Positions 36,227 to 44,863 of a DNA stretch of 64,000 nt are shown here, piece after piece. The notes under the pieces are model-generated. The model did no database searches, was not told the DNA's origin, and worked only from the letters and a program-made list of their open reading frames with translations. Source of the DNA: Luteirhabdus salina. GTDB taxonomy: Bacteria > Bacteroidota > Bacteroidia > Flavobacteriales > Flavobacteriaceae. Every line of letters starts with the position of its first letter. Position 1 is the stretch's first letter. The DNA lies in contig JALAHT010000001.1 of NCBI GenBank assembly GCA_025384855.1, positions 124,001 through 188,000 of the forward strand. Reading direction: 5' to 3'. The position numbers and the translations under genes were made by a program.

Positions 36227-38020
36227 TTATTTTAATAGATTAGCAAGCTTTTTCCTTAATGCCTCTTTCCTTTTATTGTGAAAGCTCAAAAAATTTTTAA
36301 ATTCTAAATTAGTTTTTTCATCAATAAAATTCCTAGCCAAATAACCCTTTTTATCAGCTACAATTGGGATATCAGAATCATCTTTTGAATCAATCCAAGT
36401 CGCAAATGGGGTTTTACTCTTTTTGATATTTTCCGTACCCTCCAACAATTGTAAATTTGGTAATGTATCACGTAATTCAAGATATTCCTTGAATTTATCT
36501 TCTGCGACTTCTGCTTTTTTCATTTTAGTCTCTGTAAATTGAGAAGAAGGATGAATGTGGTCTTGATGAAATTTAACTTGATTGAATTTTAGATTTGGAT
36601 ATAGATATGAAAGTATATAAAAAGCATTCGTACCTTTCTTATAGTTTAAAAATTCTTCAATATCTTCATCTGTAATTTTTAGTGATTTATTAGATGGAAG
36701 CTTTGTTTCCGCAATTTGAGTGAAACTGAATTTTTTATTTTTTAACTCAAATGCTTTTGATTTGTCACTTTTAGTTCTTAAGGATGTTCTAAAATTAGTT
36801 AAAACAGTATCTCCTTGCCCACTAAAAATATTTTTAAGTAAAGCCCGAGACAAATATTTTTTTAATTCAGCTTTCGTAGGAGTATTAAATGTTCCGCCTT
36901 TCATCGCATAATAGCAAATTGGAATAATTGAATTTTGTGAAGGTAAAGTAGAACCGTTTATTCCGCTTTCAACTAAAAACTGAACTGTTTCCAAAATCGA
37001 TGATTTGATTTTTGGCCATTGTTTTTTTATTTTCAAAACATTTTCAGTTCTAAAACTTCCAACTTTAAAAAGCACATCGCAATCAGTTAGCATTAAACAA
37101 TTTCTCATTACAAAATCGTTATTAAACGAAAACCTATCTCCTAAGTTGTTTATTGTAGTAATAAAATTTTCTATTTCCTCCCGACCATTCTCCCAATTTG
37201 CGATAATAGTTGAGAATAATAAATCTGTTTTTGACAAAACAGTTCCTGCACTATTGACACGGATAAATATTTTTAGAATCTTATCTAAATCTTGTTCAGT
37301 AATCTTAAAATAATTAATCAATTCATCTCTCACCAATCTAGTGTGTAAATCTCTAATGATCAATTTTATTCTGTCCTTGTTTTTTGTTTTTTTGAGTTGC
37401 TTTAGAATTTTTTCGTTTTCTGAGTGTATTTTTAGTAGTCGGTCGTAGAATTTATCTATCGGCGGACTATTCTCATCCCAAGTCAACACTTCTCGTACTT
37501 CAAACCATAGAGTATTTTTATCTAATTCCTGTGATTCATTAGGTGTTATGAACTTGAACTCAAAGTTTAAATCATTATCGTTGTCATCGTGAAATTTACT
37601 AAGTACATTTAAATGTAATGTTCGTTTGGGGAAAGCATTATTATTAGACCAACTTGCATAAGGTTTTTTTGTAGCATATGTCCCTTGAAGAGCAAGGTAT
37701 ATTGAACTCATTCTTTGTTGACCGTCAAGAACTCCAATGATTTCATTTTTTAATTCAGGGTTTGCAGCTTTTGAATTAAGAAAATTATCACGTTGATGAT
37801 AGTTTTGTAAAAATTTATAAAATACATAAGAATCGATATGAGGTTTTTTTAAAAACCAAAAAAGAAATGTGCCAATTGGAAAACCTTGTTGAATTGAATC
37901 GAAAAATTTTTCTGTTTGCTCTTGTTTCCAAACAAATTTTCTTTGAATTGCAGGTAAATAAATTTCATTATTTCCAATTTTCTCAATGACTTGTTTTATA
38001 GATAATTTTTCGTAACTCAT
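36227..38020 (-). CDS. DUF262/DUF1524 protein (GmrSD-type, putative restriction factor)
   Basis: A 597-residue protein. The N-terminal DUF262 (ParB/sulfiredoxin-like) domain shows YLPAIQRKFVWKQEQTEKFF, PIGTFLFWFLK and the nucleotide-site motif GVLDGQQRMSSIYLAL (about residues 94-109). The C-terminal DUF1524 HNH-type nuclease has FHQDHIHPSSQF and LPNLQLLEGTENIKKSKTP. GmrSD proteins are type IV restriction enzymes that cut modified phage DNA using NTPs. Both parts are fused here. Base composition is AT-rich against the neighbours, which suggests horizontal acquisition. Confidence 0.85.
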   Translation of the reverse strand: MSYEKLSIKQVIEKIGNNEIYLPAIQRKFVWKQEQTEKFFDSIQQGFPIGTFLFWFLKKPHIDSYVFYKFLQNYHQRDNFLNSKAANPELKNEIIGVLDGQQRMSSIYLALQGTYATKKPYASWSNNNAFPKRTLHLNVLSKFHDDNDNDLNFEFKFITPNESQELDKNTLWFEVREVLTWDENSPPIDKFYDRLLKIHSENEKILKQLKKTKNKDRIKLIIRDLHTRLVRDELINYFKITEQDLDKILKIFIRVNSAGTVLSKTDLLFSTIIANWENGREEIENFITTINNLGDRFSFNNDFVMRNCLMLTDCDVLFKVGSFRTENVLKIKKQWPKIKSSILETVQFLVESGINGSTLPSQNSIIPICYYAMKGGTFNTPTKAELKKYLSRALLKNIFSGQGDTVLTNFRTSLRTKSDKSKAFELKNKKFSFTQIAETKLPSNKSLKITDEDIEEFLNYKKGTNAFYILSYLYPNLKFNQVKFHQDHIHPSSQFTETKMKKAEVAEDKFKEYLELRDTLPNLQLLEGTENIKKSKTPFATWIDSKDDSDIPIVADKKGYLARNFIDEKTNLEFKNFLSFHNKRKEALRKKLANLLK

Positions 38021-38180
38021 TTAAGTTTTTTTGTTTTTTAGCTTGTTACCTACGGTCTGGGATAACGCGCTGTGGAGTTGATTTCAATTTACATTTTTTT
38101 CAGATAATGCTTTTCTAAAATGGGCTTGTGAGAATTCCAATTTACACAGCCCTAACACATGAGCGTTATATGTTTCTTGT
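38021..38180 (-). repeat. Bipartite inverted repeat between two defence genes (cassette-boundary-like)
   Basis: ATAACGC (38062-38068) and CTGTG (38070-38074) pair with CACAG (38145-38149) and GCGTTAT (38163-38169). The motif CATGAGCGTTATATGTT near 38158 recurs as CATGAGCGTTATACGTT near 36190, so direct repeats flank the DUF262 gene. The layout recalls integron attC sites, but the arms do not match the GTTRRRY consensus. Confidence 0.5.
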
Positions 38181-38192
38181 AGGCTGGCCATT

Positions 38193-39098
38193 CTACAACC
38201 TTTTAAGTTTTTTAATCAGTCTTTCGTAATATTCGTTGTATTTCTTTTCCCCTTTCGAAACGTTGATCATCTCAACATTCACAGACATACTCTTTAAAAG
38301 ACCGATTTTTTGTTGGTCCATGCTACTGACATAAACTGTTATTTGATTATTGATGAATTCTTTAAGAAAACTTTTTTTCATCCTTGCTCGTTTATTTAAG
38401 ATCCACCATAAATCAATTTCCACATAGTCTAAGGTAAATCCAAGAATATGAATGTTGGAGGTAAAAAATAACTCTACCCAAGATGATCCGTTGAATTCAT
38501 TATTTTCAAATTTTTCTGCTATAGAGAGCTCTTTAATTTCATGTTTATCCTTTACGTAAGAATATCTTCCTTTAATATAATTGTCAATTTTACCTATTGA
38601 ACCACAATAGTGATCCAATCCAAGCATTATGGTTGCTGGCTTACTTATTTCACCATGAATTTGCCACAAATGTTTTTTCTTTTCATATACATTCGATATT
38701 CTTTTTAACCTCCTTAAGCTGTAAACGTCTTCGGTGCCATATTCATGAATTGGAGTATTGATATCATCTCTATCTATTATTGAATTAATAAATGAATAAT
38801 CGTAGTTCGTAGAGAGATAATTCTGGATATTTAAATCGAAAAGTTCAGAGTAGAGAGTATTTTGTCCAATTCTTTTTAGTGTTTCTGCAATTTTGGTTTT
38901 AACCTCAAATTCATCTAGGAGTATATCTTTATGTAAATTTGGGGTTTCCAATATCACTCGCTCGTATACCATCGTATAAGGCAATAGATTGTGAGCAAAT
39001 TTTCTTGGTCCTTTAATATCATTTAGAACATCTTCCCATGAAATATTGGAAGCATTTAATCTATTTATTCCATTTCCAAAAAGTATCGAATTTTCCAT
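38193..39098 (-). CDS. SIR2/AbiH-like protein, putative phage-defence NAD-binding protein
   Basis: A 301-residue protein of the SIR2-like superfamily pattern: SILFGNGINRLN at the N-terminus, YLSTNYDY (about 94-101), LWQIHGEIS (about 144-152) and HILGFTLDYVEIDLWWIL (about 217-234). These match the glycine loop, TxNYD, HG and the distal LGxSLxD-like segments of SIR2_2 and AbiH proteins, which in several defence systems cleave or bind NAD. No TPR or sensor domain is attached. Which family is closer cannot be settled here. Confidence 0.65.
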   Translation of the reverse strand: MENSILFGNGINRLNASNISWEDVLNDIKGPRKFAHNLLPYTMVYERVILETPNLHKDILLDEFEVKTKIAETLKRIGQNTLYSELFDLNIQNYLSTNYDYSFINSIIDRDDINTPIHEYGTEDVYSLRRLKRISNVYEKKKHLWQIHGEISKPATIMLGLDHYCGSIGKIDNYIKGRYSYVKDKHEIKELSIAEKFENNEFNGSSWVELFFTSNIHILGFTLDYVEIDLWWILNKRARMKKSFLKEFINNQITVYVSSMDQQKIGLLKSMSVNVEMINVSKGEKKYNEYYERLIKKLKRL

Positions 39099-39166
39099 AT
39101 TTTTTTGTCTTGTCTACAACTAGCTAAATCCCCATTAAATTACTATTTCCCGTTTTAAATTAATAG

Positions 39167-39350
39167 ACAGCCTCCACACCCCAAACCTACCACTCTACCA
39201 CCCCTCCCCACACGGTTTCCCGAAATAAAATAGCCCTCTCCTAGCCTGTGGACTGGGGAGAAGGCCATTTTTTTAAAAACTATCCAACCGATCCCGGTGG
39301 GACGGGTATGTATGTGTAACTCGATTTTAAATATAAAACTTTTATTTAAA
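39167..39350. repeat. Intergenic repeat, copy A (about 184 nt)
   Basis: Order of blocks: ACAGCCTC.ACACCCCAAA, CCCTCCCC.ACGGTTTCCC, a hairpin TAGCCCTCTCC...GGGGAGAAGGCCA, AACCGATCCCGGTGGGACGG, and TTAAATATA.AACTTTTATTTAAA. It matches 41583-41767 over its full length and 52590-52725 over its right half. The 39099-39509 gap otherwise contains one CCCTGAGCCTGTCGAAGGG palindrome (39443-39461). A short reading frame inside it (39155-39391) is a by-product of the repeat. Confidence 0.8.
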
Positions 39351-39442
39351 ACTGAAATGTTGGGTGATAAGTAGTTTCTCAGTTTAAGCACTTAAGTTTG
39401 CAATTGCATACCAAACTGACACGAGGATTTAAAGAAGCAATT

Positions 39443-39461
39443 CCCTGAGCCTGTCGAAGGG
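39443..39461. repeat. CCCTGAGCCTGTCGAAGGG palindrome (uninterrupted copy)
   Basis: A near-palindromic repeat of a type widespread in bacterial intergenic DNA. Here it is intact. The copy at 11718-11757 has the same arms with a 21-nt hairpin inserted. Confidence 0.7.
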
Positions 39462-39509
39462 TAGGCGAAACCAAGCAATTACTTATAGCCATTATTATCT
39501 CTCATTATT

Positions 39510-40358
39510 TTACGGTGTAACATTAACTTTAAATCTATTCTTATTATCTGGGTACTTATCAATCATAAAAAAGATATCGTGATGTTTCCGAAAATAGTGT
39601 TTTTTAGTTTTTTCCAATTTTTTTCTAAAATCCCTATAAAATTTTCTTTTATCTGCTCTTCTTACAATATTTAGATTTTCCTGTTTGATAGTGTCATTCG
39701 CTCTTTTTTTAATGGCTTCAGTAGAAAATTGTTGATTTAAATAGTCATTATATACTTTTTCAAATGTTTCTTCCGAATTTATATATCTATAATCAGCTGG
39801 CATTATTTCATTAGCTGATTGCAATCTGTCAATCGACTTATCTAAATCAAATGATGTTAGAAACTCGTCGTAAAATTGATTATATCTAACTAATATATCC
39901 TGTTGGTAAATTTCATCAAAAGAACCAATTATTCCCCAATAGGGTGAAGGTTTATCAATTTTAATCAATTGCATTAAATATGCTCCGTGACAAACGGCCA
40001 TTGTTAAAAAAAGATTATTACCAATACTCTCATTAAGCTTAACCAAATCATTATACAATTCCAACCATTTTATCAGTTCACCTGAATTTAAGACGAGTCC
40101 TTCAAAATTTTTACTACCGTGAATTTCAAGGTGAATAATAGGGTACATATTATTATTTTCACAATCAGTTTGAATTTTTTGTATTATCGAGAAAAACTCT
40201 TTTTTTGAATTAATATTTATTAATTCAGCAGTTAATTTTTCGGCACCAATTACTTTCCATCGCAATAAATCATTATACAATTCGGTTCCAGTTTGTTTTT
40301 CTTCAATTTCTAGTGATTCGATCACATATAATTTGTTAAATCTGAAACTTTTTTTCAT
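39510..40358 (-). CDS. Putative caspase-like protease in the accessory block
   Basis: A 282-residue protein of unrecognised family. Two segments suggest a caspase/CHAT-type His-Cys dyad: IIHLEIHGSKNF (His about residue 80) and NNLFLTMAVCHGAYLM (Cys about residue 123), about 43 residues apart and both after hydrophobic strands. The C-terminal third is charged and helical. I use the ATG at 40358; the frame upstream runs through the intergenic repeat and is not coding-like. Such proteases in defence islands often trigger cell death after activation. Assignment is by motif only. Confidence 0.5.
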   Translation of the reverse strand: MKKSFRFNKLYVIESLEIEEKQTGTELYNDLLRWKVIGAEKLTAELININSKKEFFSIIQKIQTDCENNNMYPIIHLEIHGSKNFEGLVLNSGELIKWLELYNDLVKLNESIGNNLFLTMAVCHGAYLMQLIKIDKPSPYWGIIGSFDEIYQQDILVRYNQFYDEFLTSFDLDKSIDRLQSANEIMPADYRYINSEETFEKVYNDYLNQQFSTEAIKKRANDTIKQENLNIVRRADKRKFYRDFRKKLEKTKKHYFRKHHDIFFMIDKYPDNKNRFKVNVTP

Positions 40359-40364
40359 TTGTTG

Positions 40365-40527
40365 TTTGTAATGAGAGATAACGGTCCAGTATATGGCCAG
40401 TCTCGTGTAGAGAGGTACGGGCTTTTCGGTTAAACAAAGAACCAAGTTTAAAAATTTGGCGGTCTTTACAAAACCGCCCACGCATTTGTTAAAGCACCAT
40501 TCCAACTATGGGCTATATACATTGTTA
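40365..40527 (-). repeat. Second bipartite inverted repeat between accessory genes
   Basis: TAAC (40379-40382) and GTATATGGCC (40389-40398) pair with GGCTATATAC (40511-40520) and GTTA (40524-40527), one mismatch in the long arm. Topology matches the 38062-38169 structure: two arms each side, outer arms TAAC/GTTA. An inner hairpin TGGCGGTCTTTACAAAACCGCCC lies between. Confidence 0.5.
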
Positions 40528-40540
40528 GCGAAATGTGCCT

Positions 40541-41500
40541 TCATTTTAATGTATCGGATTTGATTTCTTCTATCAAGCCTTGGTAGGATTCTTTCTGGAG
40601 GTTTATCAATTCTTGATAGTTTTTCAAAAGCTTATCGCGTTCAACATTGATTTCCTTGAAAGTGTATTGCCTGTTTTTTTCTATGATTTCAAATTTGTTG
40701 AACGTTAAATAAAGAACTACAAGTGCCAAAATCACTGGTACAACCAAACTCGTATTTGTTAAAGTCCACGCCCACTTGGCCTTGTCCAATTTGCTGTTCA
40801 TTTTATTTCGATTTCCATTCGACGCTGCCATTTGTACATTATCAATATTTCTGCTTTCAAACTCATTTCTAAAGTCTGCTGGATAATCAATAGAAATCGA
40901 AATGGGAAAATTGTCATTATAAATGGACAAACTTGACCGGAAGCTTTCAGGAATATATTGGTCAAGAAAAATTCTAAAGAGCTCATAATTGTTGTCGAAG
41001 ATTTGGGCTGCTTTTTCAAAAGGCTCTACTATCAAGTCAAACCCTAAGGAAGCATAGCGGATATTACCTATTCCAAATTCAATCTGAGTCGCAAGGATAT
41101 TCTTAGTCAGAAGTTCTTGATATTCTATATTGTCTTTGATGTAGCTGTTTTTGAGCTCTTGGAGCTTCGCAAGTCCATTGACAAAATCATCAAAATAAAC
41201 ACTTTCATTCTTTTCGCTTCGTTTATTAAACCTATAGAAATACTCACCAAGAAATGACGACCGAAAATCGACAGAATAATTTCTTTCAACTTCTCGAAGT
41301 TCGTTTTGGAGCTTATTCCTTAAACTTTGTTTCAGTTCACGAGCGAAATTCTTTTTAAAGTTGTACTCAAGTCGTTCAGGGTAATTGTTTTCTTTTTCAA
41401 TCCGCTCGCTTATGAATCTCCAAAACGAATTTCGAGTGTTCAATTCTCTGTCTGATATATCAGTTGGGACTATCCTTACTTTGACTTTATGCTCTTTCAT
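40541..41500 (-). CDS. Membrane-anchored protein of unknown function
   Basis: A 319-residue protein with a charged helical N-terminal ~240 residues, then one membrane span (TNTSLVVPVILALVVLYLTF, about residues 247-266) and a coiled-coil-like tail (EINVERDKLLKNYQELINLQ). I do not recognise the family. It is bounded on both sides by the intergenic repeats of this block. An effector or sensor at the membrane would fit the defence context, but that is inference. Confidence 0.6.
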   Translation of the reverse strand: MKEHKVKVRIVPTDISDRELNTRNSFWRFISERIEKENNYPERLEYNFKKNFARELKQSLRNKLQNELREVERNYSVDFRSSFLGEYFYRFNKRSEKNESVYFDDFVNGLAKLQELKNSYIKDNIEYQELLTKNILATQIEFGIGNIRYASLGFDLIVEPFEKAAQIFDNNYELFRIFLDQYIPESFRSSLSIYNDNFPISISIDYPADFRNEFESRNIDNVQMAASNGNRNKMNSKLDKAKWAWTLTNTSLVVPVILALVVLYLTFNKFEIIEKNRQYTFKEINVERDKLLKNYQELINLQKESYQGLIEEIKSDTLK

Positions 41501-41582
41501 ATTTGATTTTCAGTTTTGGCATTTTCGCTAACTCACTATATCATGTTTAACCCTACCATTTCACATAGCTTATTAACCGGAA

Positions 41583-41767
41583 ACAGCCTCAACACCCCAA
41601 ATCTACCACTCCTATCACCCCTCCCCTTACGGTTTCCCATAATAAAATAGCCCGCTCAAAGCCTAAACTGGGGAGAGGGCCATTTTTAAGAAAACTATCA
41701 AACCGATCCCGGTGGAACGGATATGTATTTGAAACTGGGTATTAAATATAGAACTTTTTATTTAAAG
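41583..41767. repeat. Intergenic repeat, copy B (about 185 nt)
   Basis: Full-length relative of copy A at 39167, with the same block order and a matching hairpin (AGCCCGCTC / GAGAGGGCC). The 41501-41867 gap also holds GCATACAACTATCTGTTGCGGTGC (an imperfect palindrome near 41773) and a TTATACATTTTTGAC motif just after the BRCT gene. Confidence 0.8.
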
Positions 41768-41867
41768 TGGTGGCATACAACTATCTGTTGCGGTGCATTC
41801 GGCTTTTTTTAATCGTTTGACCAACTCGGCGCCATGCGACATTATACATTTTTGACATTAGTACTAA

Positions 41868-42770
41868 TCAGCGAAGATCTTCAATTGCATCCATAAAATC
41901 AAATTCATGAATCAAGCAAATAGTATGTCCAGTTTTTCTCATTTCCAATGCCTTCTCAACTTTTCTACCGTAACAAGCAAATGCCCACGCTGGATTTCCG
42001 TTATCACCTACAATCAAATAATCAGTTTTTTTTGTCACATTTTTAGTGGGTATACCCCCTAATCCATCAATCAACTTTTCAAGTTCCTTCCTATTTCCAC
42101 TTTGGAGAACTCCAGTGACACAAAATGTCTTTCCATCAATATGAATATCAGGATTACTGGTACAATGGCCAGAAATATTCACATCCATTGTTTCCCTCTG
42201 TATTTGTTTCGAAGTTTCTGAATTTTCAAGATTGACAAACTGGTTCAAATATGCTTTTAAAACCAATTTTTCTTCTTCGTCAATTTCTCCATCCGCAACT
42301 ATTGATAAAACCAGGCTCCTAATTTCATCGTAAGGATAATAGGTATTAAGATGTGTGTTTTTTTCCAACCATTTTTCGAGATCAAATATCTCTTTTTCAT
42401 TAATCACTCCATCAGCTAAAATACCGTGACAAATCCCTTGTAGGGTTTGTAGATCAGTGGTAACTGCATTGTAATAATAGTTATCCCCCTCATACTTTTG
42501 ACAGAGCCAGAATAAATCCTTAATTGTCTCCGTTGCAGGTATTCTACTGGAAACTGTTTCATCAATTATCGTCATAAATTCCTTGAAAGGATTTCTATTG
42601 ATCATTTGATGATGATTATCAGACCATTTTTTTAATTCCAAGACTTCCTTTTCATTTACTTCCTGGTCCAGATTTATTCCGAGTAAAATTCCTTTTAGAG
42701 AATTTATCGCTTTATCAGCTCTTGCTTTAGAAGTAACAACTGCCAATTCATTTTTGTTTAATTTACTCAT
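41868..42770 (-). CDS. BRCT-domain protein with TerB-like N-terminal region
   Basis: A 300-residue protein. The C-terminal ~85 residues form a DNA-ligase-type BRCT domain: GKTFCVTGVLQSGNRKELEK, LGGIPTKNVTKKTDYLIVG and KVEKALEMRKTG. The N-terminal ~190 residues contain two acidic helical motifs (GILADGVINEKEIFDLEKWL and SIVADGEIDEEEKLVLKAYL), a pattern seen in TerB-like domains. BRCT domains bind DNA ends or phosphopeptides, so a DNA-damage or defence role is plausible but unproven. Confidence 0.8.
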   Translation of the reverse strand: MSKLNKNELAVVTSKARADKAINSLKGILLGINLDQEVNEKEVLELKKWSDNHHQMINRNPFKEFMTIIDETVSSRIPATETIKDLFWLCQKYEGDNYYYNAVTTDLQTLQGICHGILADGVINEKEIFDLEKWLEKNTHLNTYYPYDEIRSLVLSIVADGEIDEEEKLVLKAYLNQFVNLENSETSKQIQRETMDVNISGHCTSNPDIHIDGKTFCVTGVLQSGNRKELEKLIDGLGGIPTKNVTKKTDYLIVGDNGNPAWAFACYGRKVEKALEMRKTGHTICLIHEFDFMDAIEDLR

Positions 42771-42937
42771 GAAACTATATTTAGGATTTATGCTAATTAG
42801 TTACATCGGAATTAACGTTACCGCTTACGTTGCTATAGGTTGAGAGAACTAATCTTTGTACAACAGGAATTAGCACCTCGTCAAACTATTTCTTCGCGTT
42901 TTTTTTCTAATTTCACGTTATAACTTTGCATCGCTTT

Positions 42938-43618
42938 TTAATTATTTGGCAAAGCACTTACAATTTCCCAATTGATTCTTTCAACATCTTTATGATTATC
43001 AATATCCAATCGGAATGGTGTAGTAGAATTTGGTTTATAAACTTCGTATAAAGTGTATTCCTTTGCTCCAAGAACTGAATTGGTCTTTGAATAATAGGTT
43101 ACTTTAAGGACTACATCCTTATAATCCGCAACGGTTGCTGTATTTATGATTTCACCTCTAATTTTTAATTCCGTTCCCCAAAAACTCTCATTGTATTTTC
43201 CGTTAGCCCTCAAAAACCTTAGAGGATATGTATTTTCCGTCTCCTCTATTGACATTTTTTGTATATAATAAGATTCCGGGGTTTCATCGGAATTTCCTTG
43301 TGCAATTAAATCAATTATTAAGAAGGTTCCTACCACTCCTATTACTATTAAAAGTAGTATTAGGAAATTTTTCCCCGATTTACTTTTTGCAGGTTTTCTT
43401 TTTGAGTGATCAGATTCGGGAATTGTCTTACGTGTTATCGGTGGCGGTGTGACCTTTGCAAATAAAATATTGAGTTCATCTATTTGGTCAGCAGTTTTCC
43501 AATCCGAAAGTCCTTCATACCAGATTTCTGTTTTCGGGGTAATTTCTTTATTTCTTAATTCGGAGAGGTCGTATGGCCCAGATTGTTCGGACCCATTGTG
43601 TAGGTAATATTTCTTCAT
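42938..43618 (-). CDS. GYF_2 domain membrane protein
   Basis: A 226-residue protein. The N-terminus is a GYF_2 (DUF4339) domain (YYLHNGSEQSGPYDLSELRN, then IWYEGLSDWKTADQI). A basic linker and one membrane span (FLILLLIVIGVVGTFLIIDL, about 86-105) lead to a ~100-residue extracytoplasmic beta-rich domain. GYF_2 domains probably bind protein ligands. Role here is unknown; it adjoins defence-type genes. Confidence 0.8.
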   Translation of the reverse strand: MKKYYLHNGSEQSGPYDLSELRNKEITPKTEIWYEGLSDWKTADQIDELNILFAKVTPPPITRKTIPESDHSKRKPAKSKSGKNFLILLLIVIGVVGTFLIIDLIAQGNSDETPESYYIQKMSIEETENTYPLRFLRANGKYNESFWGTELKIRGEIINTATVADYKDVVLKVTYYSKTNSVLGAKEYTLYEVYKPNSTTPFRLDIDNHKDVERINWEIVSALPNN

Positions 43619-43831
43619 TTATAATTTGTTAGTTTTCTCTTTTTTCAAAATAATCGGAGTGATGGAAATGATTCTGCATAAAGTCATATAACACTATTTA
43701 TAAGTAATAAAATTGTACCCCACAAACATTGCGTTCTCTTGTTCACCATGTTTAATTGAAAGACATAGCAAAAGCTTAACAACCACACTTCATCTCTTAA
43801 AAAATTATGTTGCTGTTCTTTCAACATTGGA

Positions 43832-44863
43832 TTAAAGAGTATTGATCTCCTTCTCAATCAACTTAAACTGATCCTTCACTCCCTCTCCCATATAAAAATC
43901 GAGCATATCCTTTTTGGTTAGCGTACCAGTTTCCAAAAACTGATCGAGGTATTTTTGGTTGAATTCCATTAGCAACATCGATTTCTCCAATTGTTTTAAA
44001 ATCTCTCGGTTATTATCGATGTTTCTTTCAACCAAACTCTTGATGGTTGTTATTTCGTTAATGTCCTTTACAATACGCGTAATGAGCATGGCCAGGATAT
44101 CCTTATCCAATTCTACCTGTGTTGCGTTTAGGGCGATATCCCGTGCCAACATATAGGCAATCATCAGATTGGAGTAATCGCCTTTCTGGGAATCGATAAT
44201 GGCTATAAATCCAACTTCCGGAATATAGCCAACATTTTCCGTAAACTTTAAAATGGAATTATCGACCAAGGAAATATCAAAAACGATAAGACCAACTTTG
44301 GCATTTCTATTGGCTGATGCCTCTATTAACTGACTCCATGCAGTATCGGTTTTACGGGTAAAAATATCCTTGCCCTCTATCTCGCCAAGGCGAGCGCTTT
44401 TATCGAACTTACATTCAATCACGATTTTTAGGTCGCTATCGTCTGCTACCTCACACACAATATCGCCTGTTTTATTTCTAGGCAACGCTCCAGCAGCATT
44501 TCCAGTTAGGATCGCTTTGTCCTTAATTCTTTTCTCTTTAAAAAAATTATTGAGGGCTTCGGCAACTTCATCCTCTGCCAAAGAACCTTTTACGCTGGTT
44601 TTGTAAAACAGTTCCTTTTTCATCTCAAAGATCATCTTTAGGCTTTCCAACTCCGTACCCAACTCGTTAGTGGTCTTGGACAAAAAAGCGGAAATTCGAT
44701 CTTCCATTAATGCCAACACACCAATATAAAGAGCTTTAAACAGCTTGTCGTCTCGTTCTTTGGCAGGCAGGTTATCAAAATAGTTAAAAACGATGTCATT
44801 ATCCAACTCAAATTGTTGGACTTCTACCCGTTTTAGTTTTTGGTTGAGTTTTATGGTTGTCAT
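43832..44863 (-). CDS. PD-(D/E)XK nuclease-like protein, partner of the OLD-family gene
   Basis: A 343-residue protein with the core motifs of a PD-(D/E)XK nuclease in the right order: SLAEDEVAEAL (E97/E99), NKTGDIVCEV (D134), LKIVIECKFDK (E150, K152) and DTAWSQLIEA (Q178). The N-terminal ~85 and the C-terminal ~130 residues are mostly helical with coiled-coil character. Its ATG overlaps the OLD gene stop by 4 nt (ATGA, 44860-44863), so expression is coupled. It probably cuts DNA or tRNA in response to the OLD-family protein, by inference. Confidence 0.65.
   Translation of the reverse strand: MTTIKLNQKLKRVEVQQFELDNDIVFNYFDNLPAKERDDKLFKALYIGVLALMEDRISAFLSKTTNELGTELESLKMIFEMKKELFYKTSVKGSLAEDEVAEALNNFFKEKRIKDKAILTGNAAGALPRNKTGDIVCEVADDSDLKIVIECKFDKSARLGEIEGKDIFTRKTDTAWSQLIEASANRNAKVGLIVFDISLVDNSILKFTENVGYIPEVGFIAIIDSQKGDYSNLMIAYMLARDIALNATQVELDKDILAMLITRIVKDINEITTIKSLVERNIDNNREILKQLEKSMLLMEFNQKYLDQFLETGTLTKKDMLDFYMGEGVKDQFKLIEKEINTL

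Noticed and set aside
39155-39391. Short minus-strand reading frame as a gene
   Set aside because: It lies almost entirely in repeat copy A, and its peptide is explained by the repeat.
40359-40505. 49-codon N-terminal extension of the caspase-like protein
   Set aside because: The DNA is an inverted-repeat spacer shared in form with other gaps; the ATG at 40358 is more natural.
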